This document shows, piece by piece, positions 36,757-48,108 of a stretch of 64,000 bases of DNA. The notes under the pieces were generated by a model. The model was not told the DNA's origin. It ran no database searches and saw only the letters and a program-made list of their open reading frames with translations. Every line of letters begins with the position of its first letter. Positions within the stretch are counted from its first letter, which is position 1. The stretch comes from Raphanus sativus (Eukaryota > Streptophyta > Magnoliopsida > Brassicales > Brassicaceae). The stretch covers positions 18,685,792 through 18,749,791 of the forward strand of contig NC_079511.1 of assembly GCF_000801105.2 (NCBI RefSeq). The letters are read 5' to 3'. The position numbers and the translations under genes are program-made.

Positions 36757-37158
36757 TTAACGGGTGGAGACTTCGTTGGAGGACTTGCTGATCCAAGTTT
36801 TAAAGTTCCCTCCTTTTCTAGGTCCAATAATGGAGTTAGATCTTCCATCAACTTCCATAATCATATTTTTTACCTCTGGTTTCTTAGACAGAGTAAAATT
36901 CCTTGCACCAAGCGATCCAATTGCATTGCACGCGCATAAAGATATCACAAAAAACATAACGCGGTTTAGCAAACCAATTTTATTAGAAGAAAACAATTCG
37001 GATGGTTGAAAATTGATTTGGTTAACCTTCATGTCCAACCAGAACAGAACGTTCTGGTTTCTCTTAGGGTTCTTCTTCTGCTTGTTTAGAACTAAATCAG
37101 GACGCATGGAAACGACATCTCCTGCTCTGCTAAAGAACAGAGCCATCATAGCTCTCAA
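36757..37158 (-). CDS. Unrecognised small ORF with one possible membrane segment
   Basis: A 133-residue minus-strand frame. I do not recognise it. It has a basic N-terminal third (NKQKKNPKRNQN), a hydrophobic stretch VMFFVISLCACNAIGSLGA that could cross a membrane, and a polar tail ending SSNEVSTR. Base composition is less AT-biased than the surrounding spacer. No intron signals are obvious. The Athila LTR starts about 80 bp upstream of its start, so if it was part of a longer gene the 5' portion has been displaced. It could equally be a chance frame or an old fragment. Confidence 0.3.
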   Translation of the reverse strand: MRAMMALFFSRAGDVVSMRPDLVLNKQKKNPKRNQNVLFWLDMKVNQINFQPSELFSSNKIGLLNRVMFFVISLCACNAIGSLGARNFTLSKKPEVKNMIMEVDGRSNSIIGPRKGGNFKTWISKSSNEVSTR

Positions 37159-37236
37159 GAGACTTCCTCGTCACAGGTTGAATCACATCCTCACCAAATC
37201 ATATGCTTCTGCTCCACGCCAAATCTAGCTCCTCCT

Positions 37237-38556
37237 TGAAATACCATGAATTTCACCCGTTTTTAGCCATGGTACATAACAGTTTTCAATCATATTTACT
37301 TCGTTTTCAAAGTATTTTAGAGTATTTTCAGGCACATGTACCTAATTGAAGAAATCAATACTTTTGAGGCATTTTTAGAGTATTCTCACGAATGAAGAAT
37401 CGACCGATAGGGAAACATGCGAGATCGGACGATTAGAGTCAATTACAATCGATCGACAGAAATCAAAGAGTGTCGATCGACATTAAGCCATTCGATGGAT
37501 CACGATTAAGAAGATTTTCAAGTATCACAAGTGTGCTATTTTTACACAATTAGTCCCTGGCCGCCTGTTAGGCTTTATATACTAGGGTTTTGTATCATTT
37601 TAGAGGCAGACTTGCCTAGAGACCTATTGGAGAAGAGAAGCAATTTGGCTACCTTAGGAGAAGAGTTAGAGTTGGAGAGATAGATCTGAGACTGCAAAAC
37701 AGAGAAGATCTTGAACTCCCTTTTTATCTTACTCATTACTCTTTGTGTTCCTTATTTCATATTAAGTGTTATTCAAACCATCATGATCTTGTCTCTCATG
37801 AATATGTCTGAGTAAAGCTAATTGTTTTAGGTTTCTCATAAGGGTGAATCATGTGATGAGATTGTGATAATTGTTAGGGTGATTAAACTAGTTCTTGTAC
37901 TTAGTTATTCTTAATACTAGATTTAGTATTGATCACCCTTAAATCTAGATCTTAGGTTTGAAGAGATAACCAATTGTATACTCTCCTTACCCTGAAACAA
38001 ACTAAAGTGATCTAACTGACTAGACTCATGCGAAAGGTGGTCTAGATCATTAGAGAACGTGTTCAACCAAATCGATAATGCTTGCTAGAATTACCATCGA
38101 TCGATACAACCATCGTTGTAGCGATCGATTGTATGAAAGGTGTATCGATCGATTAGACAAAAGTCATATCGATCGACTCTTTTCCGAGATCAACAAACGA
38201 CAGTTGAGATCCAGGATCTAGTAAAGGAGACCCTACTGGTCGTACAAATTGATTGAGTTCAAAGGACTAAAGCCCTATTGTCGCTTTCAAACTGCATAAA
38301 TTCATACCTGAGAAATACCTGAATCTAGCTATCCTCCTCATTTAGAAACAACCTTCACTTCAGTAACTGAACAACTCCCTTGTTCACATAAATATTTACT
38401 GCTTTAAATCATATAAAACCTTAAGTCTATCTTTATTTCTACTTAATTGAACCTTCAAGTAATCCTAGAGTCCTTGTGGATTCGATCCCTAAGTACTACA
38501 TCTGAACCTCTTATTTGAGAGAGTAATTCACTTTTAGGGTAATTTGAGTGATATCA
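37237..38556 (+). mobile_element. Athila-type Gypsy LTR 1 (5' LTR)
   Basis: A 1320-bp LTR beginning TGAAATACC and ending GAGTGATATCA. It matches 58964-60503 closely once the SINE there is removed (1322 bp). It includes five TCGATCGA palindromes (37449, 37473, 38097, 38145, 38169). A primer-binding site follows 4 bases later. Confidence 0.93.
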
Positions 38557-38560
38557 AATT

Positions 38561-38578
38561 TGGCGCCGTTGCCGGGGA
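38561..38578 (+). other. Athila primer-binding site 1
   Basis: TGGCGCCGTTGCCGGGGA is the primer site (tRNA-Asp type, as I recall) standard for Athila elements. The same site recurs at 60508 and, with one mismatch, 63814. Confidence 0.9.
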
Positions 38579-38672
38579 CTTTTTCTTATTACTTTTAGAT
38601 TTAATTTATAATATAGCATAGATTTTGTTACTCTTGCTAATTTTTCTATTCTTTTGTTTTACAACACAAAGG

Positions 38673-38950
38673 ATGGAGAATACAGATGTCGGCCAAGCAT
38701 CGATCGACACTGAACAATGTCAATCGAGCGACGCAGATACAGAGGAATCGATCGTTTCATCCGAAACTTTATCGATCGATACCACCCAGCCGGAAGCAGG
38801 TAAGTACCCTCTTACCGATGCTGTTAATGAGAAAGTAGTCCAAACTGAACCAATAGGTCAATCAAGCAACATTTCTAGCCAAATTAATGAAAAACAGGGG
38901 ATTGAAATCCCTGTTAGTCAAACTCTACCTTAAACATAGGTAAAGAAATT
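38673..38950 (+). pseudogene. Athila gag, N-terminal piece (interrupted)
   Basis: ATG at 38673 starts MENTDVGQASIDTEQ, an acidic Ser/Asp/Thr-rich N-terminus. The frame is lost after 38905 (a missing A relative to the second gag), and at 38950 the sequence is broken by the 11-kb insertion. The coding sequence resumes at about 50019. The SIDT repeats arise from embedded ATCGATCGACA motifs. Confidence 0.85.
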
Positions 38951-39756
38951 TATTCAGTCGTATATTTGGAGGTTGCATGTTCTGTTTCCAGTGATTGAGT
39001 TTGGCTCAATTGAATTGTAACCATAGGTTTTTTTTTTGTTAACAATTGTAATCATAGGTTGCCAGTTCATGTATTCTCTGTCTCAACTAAAGCTCCCCAG
39101 TCCTGGTACAACTGCTCAAATCTATCGTGAAGCTCTTCCCTTTTCCTAATTGATGGTGACTGGAAATTCTCTCAAATCACGGGTCCAATAAGCCCCCCTT
39201 AGACATTGCTTGTGTTACCTCTTATCTACAGATATGTATCATGATCATCACACCTGCCAAATTGGATCAGATTCTACCATGGTTGTACTTCCATGAGGTT
39301 GTATACGTCTCCATATTTTTACTTTTTGTAGAAGACAAAGCTGTTATACCCAGCATTTTGAAAGTGTTGGAGTCTATTCCTGTTAGTCGAGTTACCTTCC
39401 AAAGGTTAACATGATATACTAAAGAGCTGGAGGAAGCTGGCAAAGAGGTTAGTAAGTTATGATATTGCATATCTGCTATACATATCTTTAGCTCTGGAAG
39501 GAATTAGGTATAGGCTTTGTCTTTATGTGTTCAGGAAATTGTAACATTGGTTGTATCTTCTATTATCGACCAGTTAATGTCATCTCTTATTTTTTTCTGC
39601 TTCATCAGATGGATTTGGAATAAGACATTGCTGTTTTACTTCTTTTATTGGCCCTGAAATTTTGAGTTAATTGTCAAACAGTATCTCAACATGCATGAAA
39701 AGGGCTACAGGAGGGAGTGTGTGTTATCAAGAATTTGTTTGTTTCAACTAATTATG
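38951..39756. other. Unidentified sequence left of the Copia element
   Basis: No complete gene. Plus-strand frames give short suggestive peptides, for example MYSLSQLKLPSPGTTAQIYREALPFS-like sequence around 39070-39145 and SILKVLESIPVSRVTF around 39350-39400. They are interrupted, and I do not recognise the source. They may be captured exons. Confidence 0.4.
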
Positions 39757-39761
39757 TGAGT

Positions 39762-40260
39762 TGTAAGATCAAGAAAAGAGCCAAGTGTTGGGAGAAACAG
39801 AGTGACGGCGATTTACACAAAGGAGTTTGTGTGTTACACGCAGATGTGGCAGAGTTATGGAAAGATGACGTGGCGATACTCATTAGTTCCAGGATATAGC
39901 TTGCACATCAAGTTGAGAGAATAATGGAAGATTTGGATTCACCGAGATATTAGGAAAATAGAATATATTCGGTAAGGACTACTTAACTAGATTGTCTAGG
40001 GCAGATCTAGGTTAAGCACGTTATTGTAAAAGCTTGAGCAAGAGGGTGTTCTTGTCAAGGGTTAGACGATCGAGTGCCTTGTGTTGAGCAGCTCGATTGT
40101 GTTATTCATATTAGAAATTGGTCCGTCTCTAGTCGTCAGTGACTGAGAGTAATTCGGATTAAACAGATCTAGGAAGATTCTTTAAAAGGTTTCTAATAAT
40201 CAAGGAAAGTGTTCTTGAATTGAGTTTTGTGTTCCTTTACTGGCTGTCTCTGAACTTTCA
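39762..40260 (+). repeat. Copia 5' LTR
   Basis: 499 bp, TGTAAGATC...GAACTTTCA. The 3' partner starts TCTAAGATC, so its terminal TG has mutated to TC. Confidence 0.93.
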
Positions 40261-40262
40261 TT

Positions 40263-40274
40263 TGGTATCAGAGC
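40263..40274 (+). other. Copia primer-binding site
   Basis: TGGTATCAGAGC, complementary to initiator Met-tRNA, 2 bases after the LTR. Confidence 0.95.
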
Positions 40275-40328
40275 GGGAAACCTCTGTGGTATCATATACT
40301 ACTAACAGGTTGAGATCCTGCGAGTTTC

Positions 40329-41858
40329 ATGGACACCATGAAGGAACTAATCACGCTGCATAAGCCCATCATTCTGGATGGAGGGAATTTCAGACATTGG
40401 AAGGCTAGGATGCGTCACATAATCAGGGGTATTGATGAAGATGCTTGGACTGCAGTTGAAGATGGGTGGTCTGCTCCTACTGTGCTGATGGAGGACAACT
40501 CGTTAGGTCCTACACAGAAAGATAAGTGGACTGACTCTGAAAAGGCTGCGTCAAAGTTTAACTCAAAGGCGCTCACTGCCATATTCTCTGCAGTTGATCT
40601 CGATCAATTCAAGATCATTCAAGGGTGTGAATCAGCAAAAGAAGCATGGGACACCTTGATAAATCACTTTGAAGGTAACACCAGTTTTCGAAGGACCAGA
40701 ATTGATCACCTTGCCTCCAGGTTCGAGAATCTACGAATGGGAGATGATGAACCAATTGATGGCTTCATATCCAAACTCAGTGAACTGGCTAGTGAATCCT
40801 CTGTTTTGGGCAAAAAGTACGAAGAGAAAGATCTTGTGAAGAAGTTACTAAGATGCTTACCACCTCGATTTGAAGCATACAAAGCAGTGCTAAACATCGC
40901 TGTAGACACTGACGAGATGAAGTTTGATCAACTCTCAGGGATTCTGAAGGTACATGACCTCGAGAAAACTGACAGAGTCACTGATACCCAGAAGAGTATT
41001 GCGTTTGCTGCGGAATCAAAGGAGGAGGACAGGGTTACTAAGATTGAAGAGAATCTTGGTTTAATGGCACGTAACTTTAATAAGTTTGTTAAGAGAATGG
41101 AGAAAGAAGGAAGTAGATCAAGTGGTCGTTTCCAGAAGAATGAATCAGATCGTGGTTCCAGACAAGATGCATCTAGAAACTCCAAGAAAAAGGAGTTACA
41201 GTGTCATGAATGTGTGGGGTATGGACACTTTCGCAACGAGTGCCCTCTCACCAAGCGTAAGGAGCTGAAGTGTATTGAGTGCAAAGGCTATGGTCACACT
41301 CGTAGTGAGTGCCCTAACAACCTAAAGAAGGAGAAATCCTTGATGAGTTTCAGTGACACAGATTCAGACAGTGGAAGTGATGGAGAAGAGCTTCACTTAA
41401 ACTTCATGGCTCTGATTGGGCAAGATGGGGATTTGACTAGCACGACAGAAGCCAGTGCAGTAGATAGAGAAGATGAGGATGAGCTAAATCACGATCTTGA
41501 AACAGAGTATAAGACACTGTTTAATCAGTTTGCTGAACTGAGTCATGAGAATCTACGACTGCTGAAAGATAAAGCAATGCTGAAAGCTCAAGTCAATATC
41601 CTGGAGTTGGAAAAGCCAGGAAACCAAACATCATCTCTCTCACCGCTGAAGGAATCTGATCAAGAGCTACTATCGGTCAAACGAGCCATGGCTGAACAGG
41701 AACGAGTTCAGAAACTGTTCGAGATGAAAGTAGGTCATCTGAGTGAGCTACTTGAAAAGGAGATGGACAAAAGCAAGTTACTTGAAAGTCAACTAGCTGA
41801 GAATCATAAGCAGATCAGAATGCTCTCCGTGGGAACATCAACTCTGGATGTCTCCTAA
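40329..41858 (+). pseudogene. Copia gag with two CCHC knuckles (frameshifted from pol)
   Basis: A 509-residue frame. The N-terminal ~230 residues match the UBN2/retrotransposon gag family (ILDGGNFRHWKARM..., LINHFEGNTSFRRTRIDHLA). Two zinc knuckles, CHECVGYGHFRNEC and CIECKGYGHTRSEC (about residues 291-330), bind RNA. A Glu/Leu-rich coiled-coil-like tail follows. It stops at 41856-41858. The pol frame is open through the same point ([16 protein letters not shown], which is gag-tail-like), so a 1-nt indel near 41848 probably split an originally continuous gag-pol frame. Confidence 0.88.
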
Positions 41859-41941
41859 CCATTGGACAGTGTCCTAGTACTAACCGAGGACTGGGATTTC
41901 AAGGATCTACCTCCAAGACTTCCTCTGAGAAACCAATCTTT

Positions 41942-44900
41942 GTGAAGGAAGCAGCTAACAAAATCAAGGTGACTAAGCAAGAGAAAGGCAAAGCTGTCGT
42001 CAGTAATGCTGAGGTCGAACGTAGAACACACAATCCAAGGAGAAGGAATGGGTGTCACTTCTGTGGAAAACTTGGTCATCACGTCAGATATTGCTACTTT
42101 CGTCAGAATCAGTATCAACGTGCTTGGAGAATGAATCTGTGCTATTTGGAACCGACTATATATGGTGGAGTATGGATTGCTAAACGAGACTTGTACCCAA
42201 ATTACAAGGAAAAAGTGCCGGTTGTGTCACACAATCAAATGAATGAGTCAAATCTTCAGGAGGAAATCACACTGTCCTGTAATTTCTCAAGTACTCTTCA
42301 TGAGAAAGAGTTTCTAAGCAACGTAGCCTATTCGAGTGCTGATGCTGATGCTCCAGAGGAGTTACCGTGGTACTTTGACAGTGGATGTTCAAAACATATG
42401 ACTGGAAAGCTTGAATATCTTGAGAAGCTCGAGCTTATTAAAGGCGGAAAAGTGACTTTTGGAGATGGTGCTCAAGCTAAAATTCGTGGTGTAGGGATAA
42501 CAGACAAAGCTGATCTCCCACGACTTATCAATGTGTACTATGTGGATGGACTCAAGGCAAATCTCATCAGTGTGAGTCAGTTGTGTGATGAAGGTTTGGA
42601 AGTTATCTTTAATAAGAAGGAATGCCGAGCAGTGGATGGTGATGGAAACATAGTTCTGTATGGAGTGAGGTCTGGAAATAATTGTTATATGTGGAAACCA
42701 TCTCAGACTACATGTCTTTCAACAACTGAATCGAAATTGGATCTCTGGCATCGGAAGTTGGGACACATGAACACTAATGGTCTGACTCGATTAGTAAAAG
42801 CAGAAGTGGTTCGTGGTGTTCCTGATCTTGAGAAACAAACCACCACTGTATGCAAAGGATGCTGTCAAGGAAAGCAAGTTAAAGTGCAACACAAGCAAAT
42901 TACAGAAATCAGATCAAAGAAAATTCTGGAACTTGTGCACATGGATTTGATGGAACCAATCACTCCAGACAGCATCGCAGGGAGGAGATACATATTTGTG
43001 CTTGTTGATGACTTCTCTAGGTATACCTGGATTGACTTTCTGAAAAATAAATCCGATGCTCTTGATAGCTTCCGAGTGCTCGCATTGCAACTCAAACAAG
43101 AGAAGAATGGAATAGTTCAGATTAAGAGTGATCATGGAGGAGAGTTTCAAAATGAGCAGTTCGAATTGTTCTGTCAGAGCCAAGGCATTAGACATCAGTA
43201 TGCAGCTCCGAGAACCCCCCAACAAAATGGTGTTGTGGAAAGGAAGAACAGAACACTTCAAGAAATGGCTAGAGCCATGCTGTGTGGTAACAATGTACCA
43301 TCCAACTTTTGGGCAGAAGCAATTGGTGCAGCTTGCTATATCATAAATCGAGTTTACGTGAAGCCAAACACAAAGACTACACCGTACGAGCTTTTCAAAG
43401 GTAAAACTCCGAACTTGAGCCACCTGCATGTATTCGGCTGCCTCTGCTATATCTTGAATGACAAGGATCATCTGGGCAAGTTTGATGCAAAGAGTGATGT
43501 TGGGATGTTCCTGGGTTACTCTACGAACAGCTCTGCCTACAGAGTATACAATCATCGTACTAAGTTCATTGGGGATAAAGTGAATGTTGTGTTTGATGAC
43601 AGTATCGGTTTCTACCAAACTCAAGTAACTCAGGCGATTGATTGTGCTACACAGCCGAGTAAATCCAGTCCAACAACCGCGCAGATCAAAGATGAATCTG
43701 AGGATGAAGATGATCAAGAAAGATTAGAAGTAAAACTGGATCAAGGCAGAGTGCATAAGAATCATTCGCCAGATGATGTGATTGGAGGGATCTATGATGA
43801 GAGAGTTACTAGGAAGAAACAGATCAATTTCAAGGAGATGGTCATACTTGCATGTTTTACTGTCAAGATGGATAAACTAGAATGCTTTGTCTCCCAAATC
43901 GAGCCTAAGACTCTACAGGAGGCATTAGATGATGAATATTGGACAGACTCAATGCATCAGGAACTTGAACAATTTGTTCGCTTGCAAGTGTGGGAGCTCG
44001 TTCCCAGACCAGAAGGTGTGAACATCATTGGCACCAAGTGGATACATAAGAATAAGACTGATGAAGAAGGGAATGTCATCAAGAACAAGTCACGACTTGT
44101 GGGGCAAGGATACACGCAAGTTGAAGGTGTTGACTTCGATGAAACCTTTGCACCAGTGGCACGTCTAGAATCGATCAGATTGCTGATTGGAATGGCTTGT
44201 AATCTTCGCATCAAGCTATATCAAATGGACGTGAAGAGTGCCTTCCTGAATGGGGTTCTACAAGAAGAAGTATATGTGACACAGCCAAAGGGATTTGAGG
44301 ATCCTCACTTCCCGGATCATGTATACAAGCTTAAGAAAGCCTTGTACGGACTTAAGCAAGCTCCCAGAGCTTGGTATGAGCGCCTGACGGACTTCCTTAT
44401 TGCAACTGGTTTTCAGAGAGGAGGTGTTGATAAGACGTTGTTTATTGGAGAAAAGGGAAGAGACATCATGATTGTTAAAGTGTATGTGGATGACATAATC
44501 TTTGGAAGTACCTCGATGCCTATGGTGGATGACTTTTTCAAAACTATGACTAAGGAGTTTGAAATGAGTATGGTTGGTGAACTGAGTTATTTTCTTGGTC
44601 TACAAATCAAGCAGCTTGATGATAGGATCACTGTCTCCCAAAGCACCTATGCCAAGAATCTCATCAAGCGATTTGGGATGCAGACGAGCAAAATTGCTAA
44701 CACTCCGATGAGCACTACAACCAAACTCTCTCGTGATGAAGAGGGCAAACCAGTTGATGAAAAGCTATATAGGGCAATGATAGGAAGTCTTCTGTACCTC
44801 ACTGCAAGTCGCCCTGACCTATGCTTAAGTGTGGGTATCTGTGCCCGGTACCAAGCTTGTCCAAAAGAGTCACACCTGTATGCAGTCAAGCGAATCATAA

Positions 44901-45424
44901 AATATGTGAAAGGTACTCTGGATTTCGGACTTCATTATACATTTGAGACTAACGTGAATCTTGCAGGATTCTGTGATGCTGATTGGGCAGGTTGCTTGGA
45001 TGATAGACATAGCACTTCTGGTGGTTGTTTCTTTCTCGGAAATAACATGGTGGCATGGCATAGCAAGAAGCAAAACTGTGTGTCACTCTCAACAGCCGAA
45101 GCTGAGTACATTGCATTAGGAAGTTGCTGAACTCAATTACTATGGATGAGACAAATGCTTGTGGACTACGGTATCATTACTAACCCTATGGTAGTACATT
45201 GTGATAATATGAGTGATATCAATTTGTCTAAGAATCCTATTCAGCACTCACGCACCAAACACGTGGACATCAGACATCACTTTGTGAGAGAATTGGTTGA
45301 GATGAAAATAGTGATCCTAGAGCATGTATCAACAGAAAAGCAACTTGCTGATTTGTTCACCAAACCGTTGGACTACAACACATTCCTAGGGCTCCGTAAA
45401 GCCTTAGGGATTGTTAATCTCTGA
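41942..45424 (+). pseudogene. Copia pol: protease, integrase, RT, RNase H
   Basis: The frame is open from about 41849; the first reported codon at 41942 is a GTG. A third knuckle, [14 protein letters not shown], comes first. Next are aspartic protease [13 protein letters not shown] (about 42369), the pre-integrase [12 protein letters not shown] and the integrase core with D...D...E in [20 protein letters not shown] and [12 protein letters not shown] follows with [22 protein letters not shown] and YVDD (about 44485). RNase H has [12 protein letters not shown] and [15 protein letters not shown] at 45128-45130 interrupts RNase H, which resumes to 45424. One nonsense change and the upstream frameshift make it non-autonomous as read. 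Confidence 0.94.
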
Positions 45425-46539
45425 ATAAGCCTAGTCAGAAGAGAAGGGTCGCTGTAAATTCGTAGTATCGTATATAACCTCCACCACCACAACAAAACCT
45501 TGAATCAACAAGTTCCTCTTCGTGAAGCATCCAGCTTGATCTCAAAACATATACTGACTCTGATTCACTAAGGAAGTGTACTCATCTTGGACTAGGATGC
45601 TGCAACATTTTAGGTCTGAGTCTTGATCACTACCTGGATTGAATAATGAAGCACAAGAGAGGTGAGTATAACAAGGAGAGAAGTATGTGTGACACAAGGA
45701 ATGTGAAAAGTAACACAGGCCGTGAAAATCAAAATAAGAAGGCCTGGAATGATGGATACTCGTTTTTGGAACTGGGTGTTACAGCACTTGCTTCTAAGCT
45801 CGATCACTGTCTGGACTGGGCAGAGCATATCACTAATTCTGTTTTTGAGATAGCTCAGAGTGGAGCAGGGTGTTACCCCACTTTGTCTCTACTCTTGATC
45901 ACTATCTCTTTGATCGAATTGGTGATTATGCTCTTGGTGATACAAAAAAACTACAACTTAATATATTCTCTGTCGTGTTGAAGTGACAGACACAATAGGC
46001 CTACTTTGTGCTTCTATACCTTACAGATCAGTGTGATGTTGGGATCATTGCTTGGATGTTTTTACTGGGAGGAATCTCGTCTGTGACAGCTACTCGGCTG
46101 AGAAATAGCTACAGACTTGAGTTGATTTACTGAATTCTTCAAAAATTTTGGTGGTAGACTGTGTGTGACAGGCGATTTCTGCTCCCCTTCTCTGGACAAA
46201 AGGCATATCAGTTATGCCTGTAAATAAATGTGATTGCATATTCGTGGTGCTTCTCTGTTGATGCTAAGCTTCTCGTGAGTCCAAGCTTCACTTGTTCAAA
46301 CCCTCTCATGGCTATAAGTGATGGCTCATCCATCTTGGTTATATTTTAAAAAAAGGGGAGTCTTTAATGGGTTTTTGGCAAATGTCATTTGATTTTTTTT
46401 TGTGTGATTTGGACTCTAAAGCCTTTTGTTTGTTACTAATAAGCCCATTTGAAGTGTGATAGGGTTTCAAAGAAGGTGCTCATATCTCTCTCATTTGTCA
46501 AAATCGACTCTTTTGTTCTCTCTCTCTTGTGCGGCGACA
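45425..46539. other. Spacer between Copia pol and third ORF
   Basis: About 1.1 kb with no convincing gene. It includes a GGGGAG purine run near 46354 (AAAAAAAGGGGAG), one of several polypurine-like motifs spread through the 3' half. Confidence 0.6.
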
Positions 46540-47692
46540 TGCAACCGGTCAGAAGAAGTTCGCGCCTGAATCGCACTCCGACGGCACCTGGTAGCTCGTC
46601 CCAGCCCTCACCGGCGTTCTCTCAGCCATCTCCTGCTTCGTCCTCACGGAAGCGAGCACCTCGCCGTTCGACTCGAGCAGCCTCTCTCACCTGAAATTGA
46701 ATCCCTCTCCGATACGGATTCCGACAATGATGATACTCCTCTTAATGAAACTGAGATCCGTGTCAATCAGGCCAAGGAACAACGATTTGAGGAAAGTCGG
46801 AGCATGTACCGGACCAAACCGCAACTTTATCCTGAGCTCATGGCACCGCACACGACTCCTCTGGATCAGCGATTCTTTACCTCCGCGGCTGCCGAGAGGT
46901 TCACTCGATTTGTCGTCGTAAGTTCATCACTCAACATCGGATCTCCCTCACCGATGTGAACATGCAAGATGTTAGGAACATAGTGCGGGGAGCAGGGCTA
47001 CTTCACACGCTTACTGATGTAGATGCGTACCAACCCACTTTGGTTAAGGAGTTCATTGCGAACCTCCAAGATGCTGAGGAGCGAGATGTTGGTGTTGCTG
47101 TGTATTGCAGAGGATACATGATTGACTTCTCTTCAAGTTTGATCAATGATATCTACTGTGTGCCTGGATTTGAGGATGACCGAATTGGTTGGGTGAGAAC
47201 ATTGATGAGGTTTGTGGGTTTCTCACTGATGGTCACATCAATCGATGGGAAAACATGAGCTCCAAGTTCCTTACTCGCACGAATCAGGTGCTCTACAAGT
47301 TGGTTACGAACTGGATGCCCACTATGAACTACACCAACATGAACCAAGATCGTCTGAAGTTTGTTTACATGCTTCATCACAACGAAGACGGTTTCAACTT
47401 CGGGAAGCTTGTCTATGATCAGATCATGGCTATGGGTGCTAGAACTAAATCAAAGCGGGCTTGGCGTATCATGTTTCCAACATTGATTCAGCAGGTCATC
47501 AACTATCAGCAGCGTTTTCCGGTTGATGAGTCTACTGGGTTTCCGAAGCTTGTGGTCAAAGACATTAAGGCTGGTCGTGGGAATGGTGCCGATGCTCGAC
47601 CTCCGAATCTTGAAGAAGATCTGAGTCGTACTATTGCAGATCTCAAAGCTATTCGTACCCGTCTGAGGAGTAAGAATATCAGTGCTCTTTGA
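46540..47692 (+). pseudogene. Third ORF of the Copia element (env position, plant transposon protein type)
   Basis: ATG at 46540 starts MQPVRRSSRLNRTPTAPGSS, a Ser/Pro/Arg-rich head. After frame changes near 46680, 46918 and 47190-47250 it continues TKPQLYPELMAPHTTP, VNMQDVRNIVRGAGLLHTL, VGVAVYCRGYMIDFSSSLI and a C-terminal block with RTNQVLYKLVTNWMP and RAWRIMFPTLIQQVI. The middle and end resemble the putative plant transposon protein domain found in several plant retroelements. It sits where Sireviruses carry an env-like gene, but I see no fusion peptide or clear membrane segment. Three frameshifts. Role unknown. Confidence 0.7.
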
Positions 47693-48095
47693 TTTATCTG
47701 TTTGTTTTGGCTAATGTGCGTTTTGTTTTTTTTTATCACAATGTGCATCTAAGCAGGGGGAGAATATGTTCTGCCACATCAACAGACTGATCCAGTTGAA
47801 GACGAAGGCAATGACACTGAGGAACTGAGCCACTGTGATGGTGATGAAACGGAAGAGCTGAGTGATACCTTCTAATGTGTTGATCCTGAGTTCTAGAATA
47901 AGGCTTTTAAAGTAGTGCGATCTTGTGTCTCTTGTGTGCTACTCTTAAGAATAAGGCTTTCGAAGCAGTGTGTGTTATTTCTAGGAACTCTTTGATAATC
48001 GGATGAATCTATGGATGTTTTATGCTTTCATGTCCTGTTGCTTGTGTGGAATTTTTCATATCTATACAAGATGCTTAGATTGTCATATTGAGACA

Positions 48096-48108
48096 AAAAG
48101 GGGGAGAA
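48096..48108 (+). other. Copia polypurine tract
   Basis: AAAAGGGGGAGAA abuts the 3' LTR. A similar GGGGGAGAA occurs at about 47756, and GGGGAG at about 46354. Confidence 0.85.

Noticed and set aside
41840..41945. Programmed frameshift signal in Copia
   Set aside because: No slippery heptamer or clear downstream structure, and the pol frame carries gag-tail-like sequence. A simple indel explains it.
46540..47692. True viral-type envelope gene
   Set aside because: Position fits, but I see no signal peptide, fusion peptide or transmembrane pattern; it resembles the generic plant transposon protein domain.
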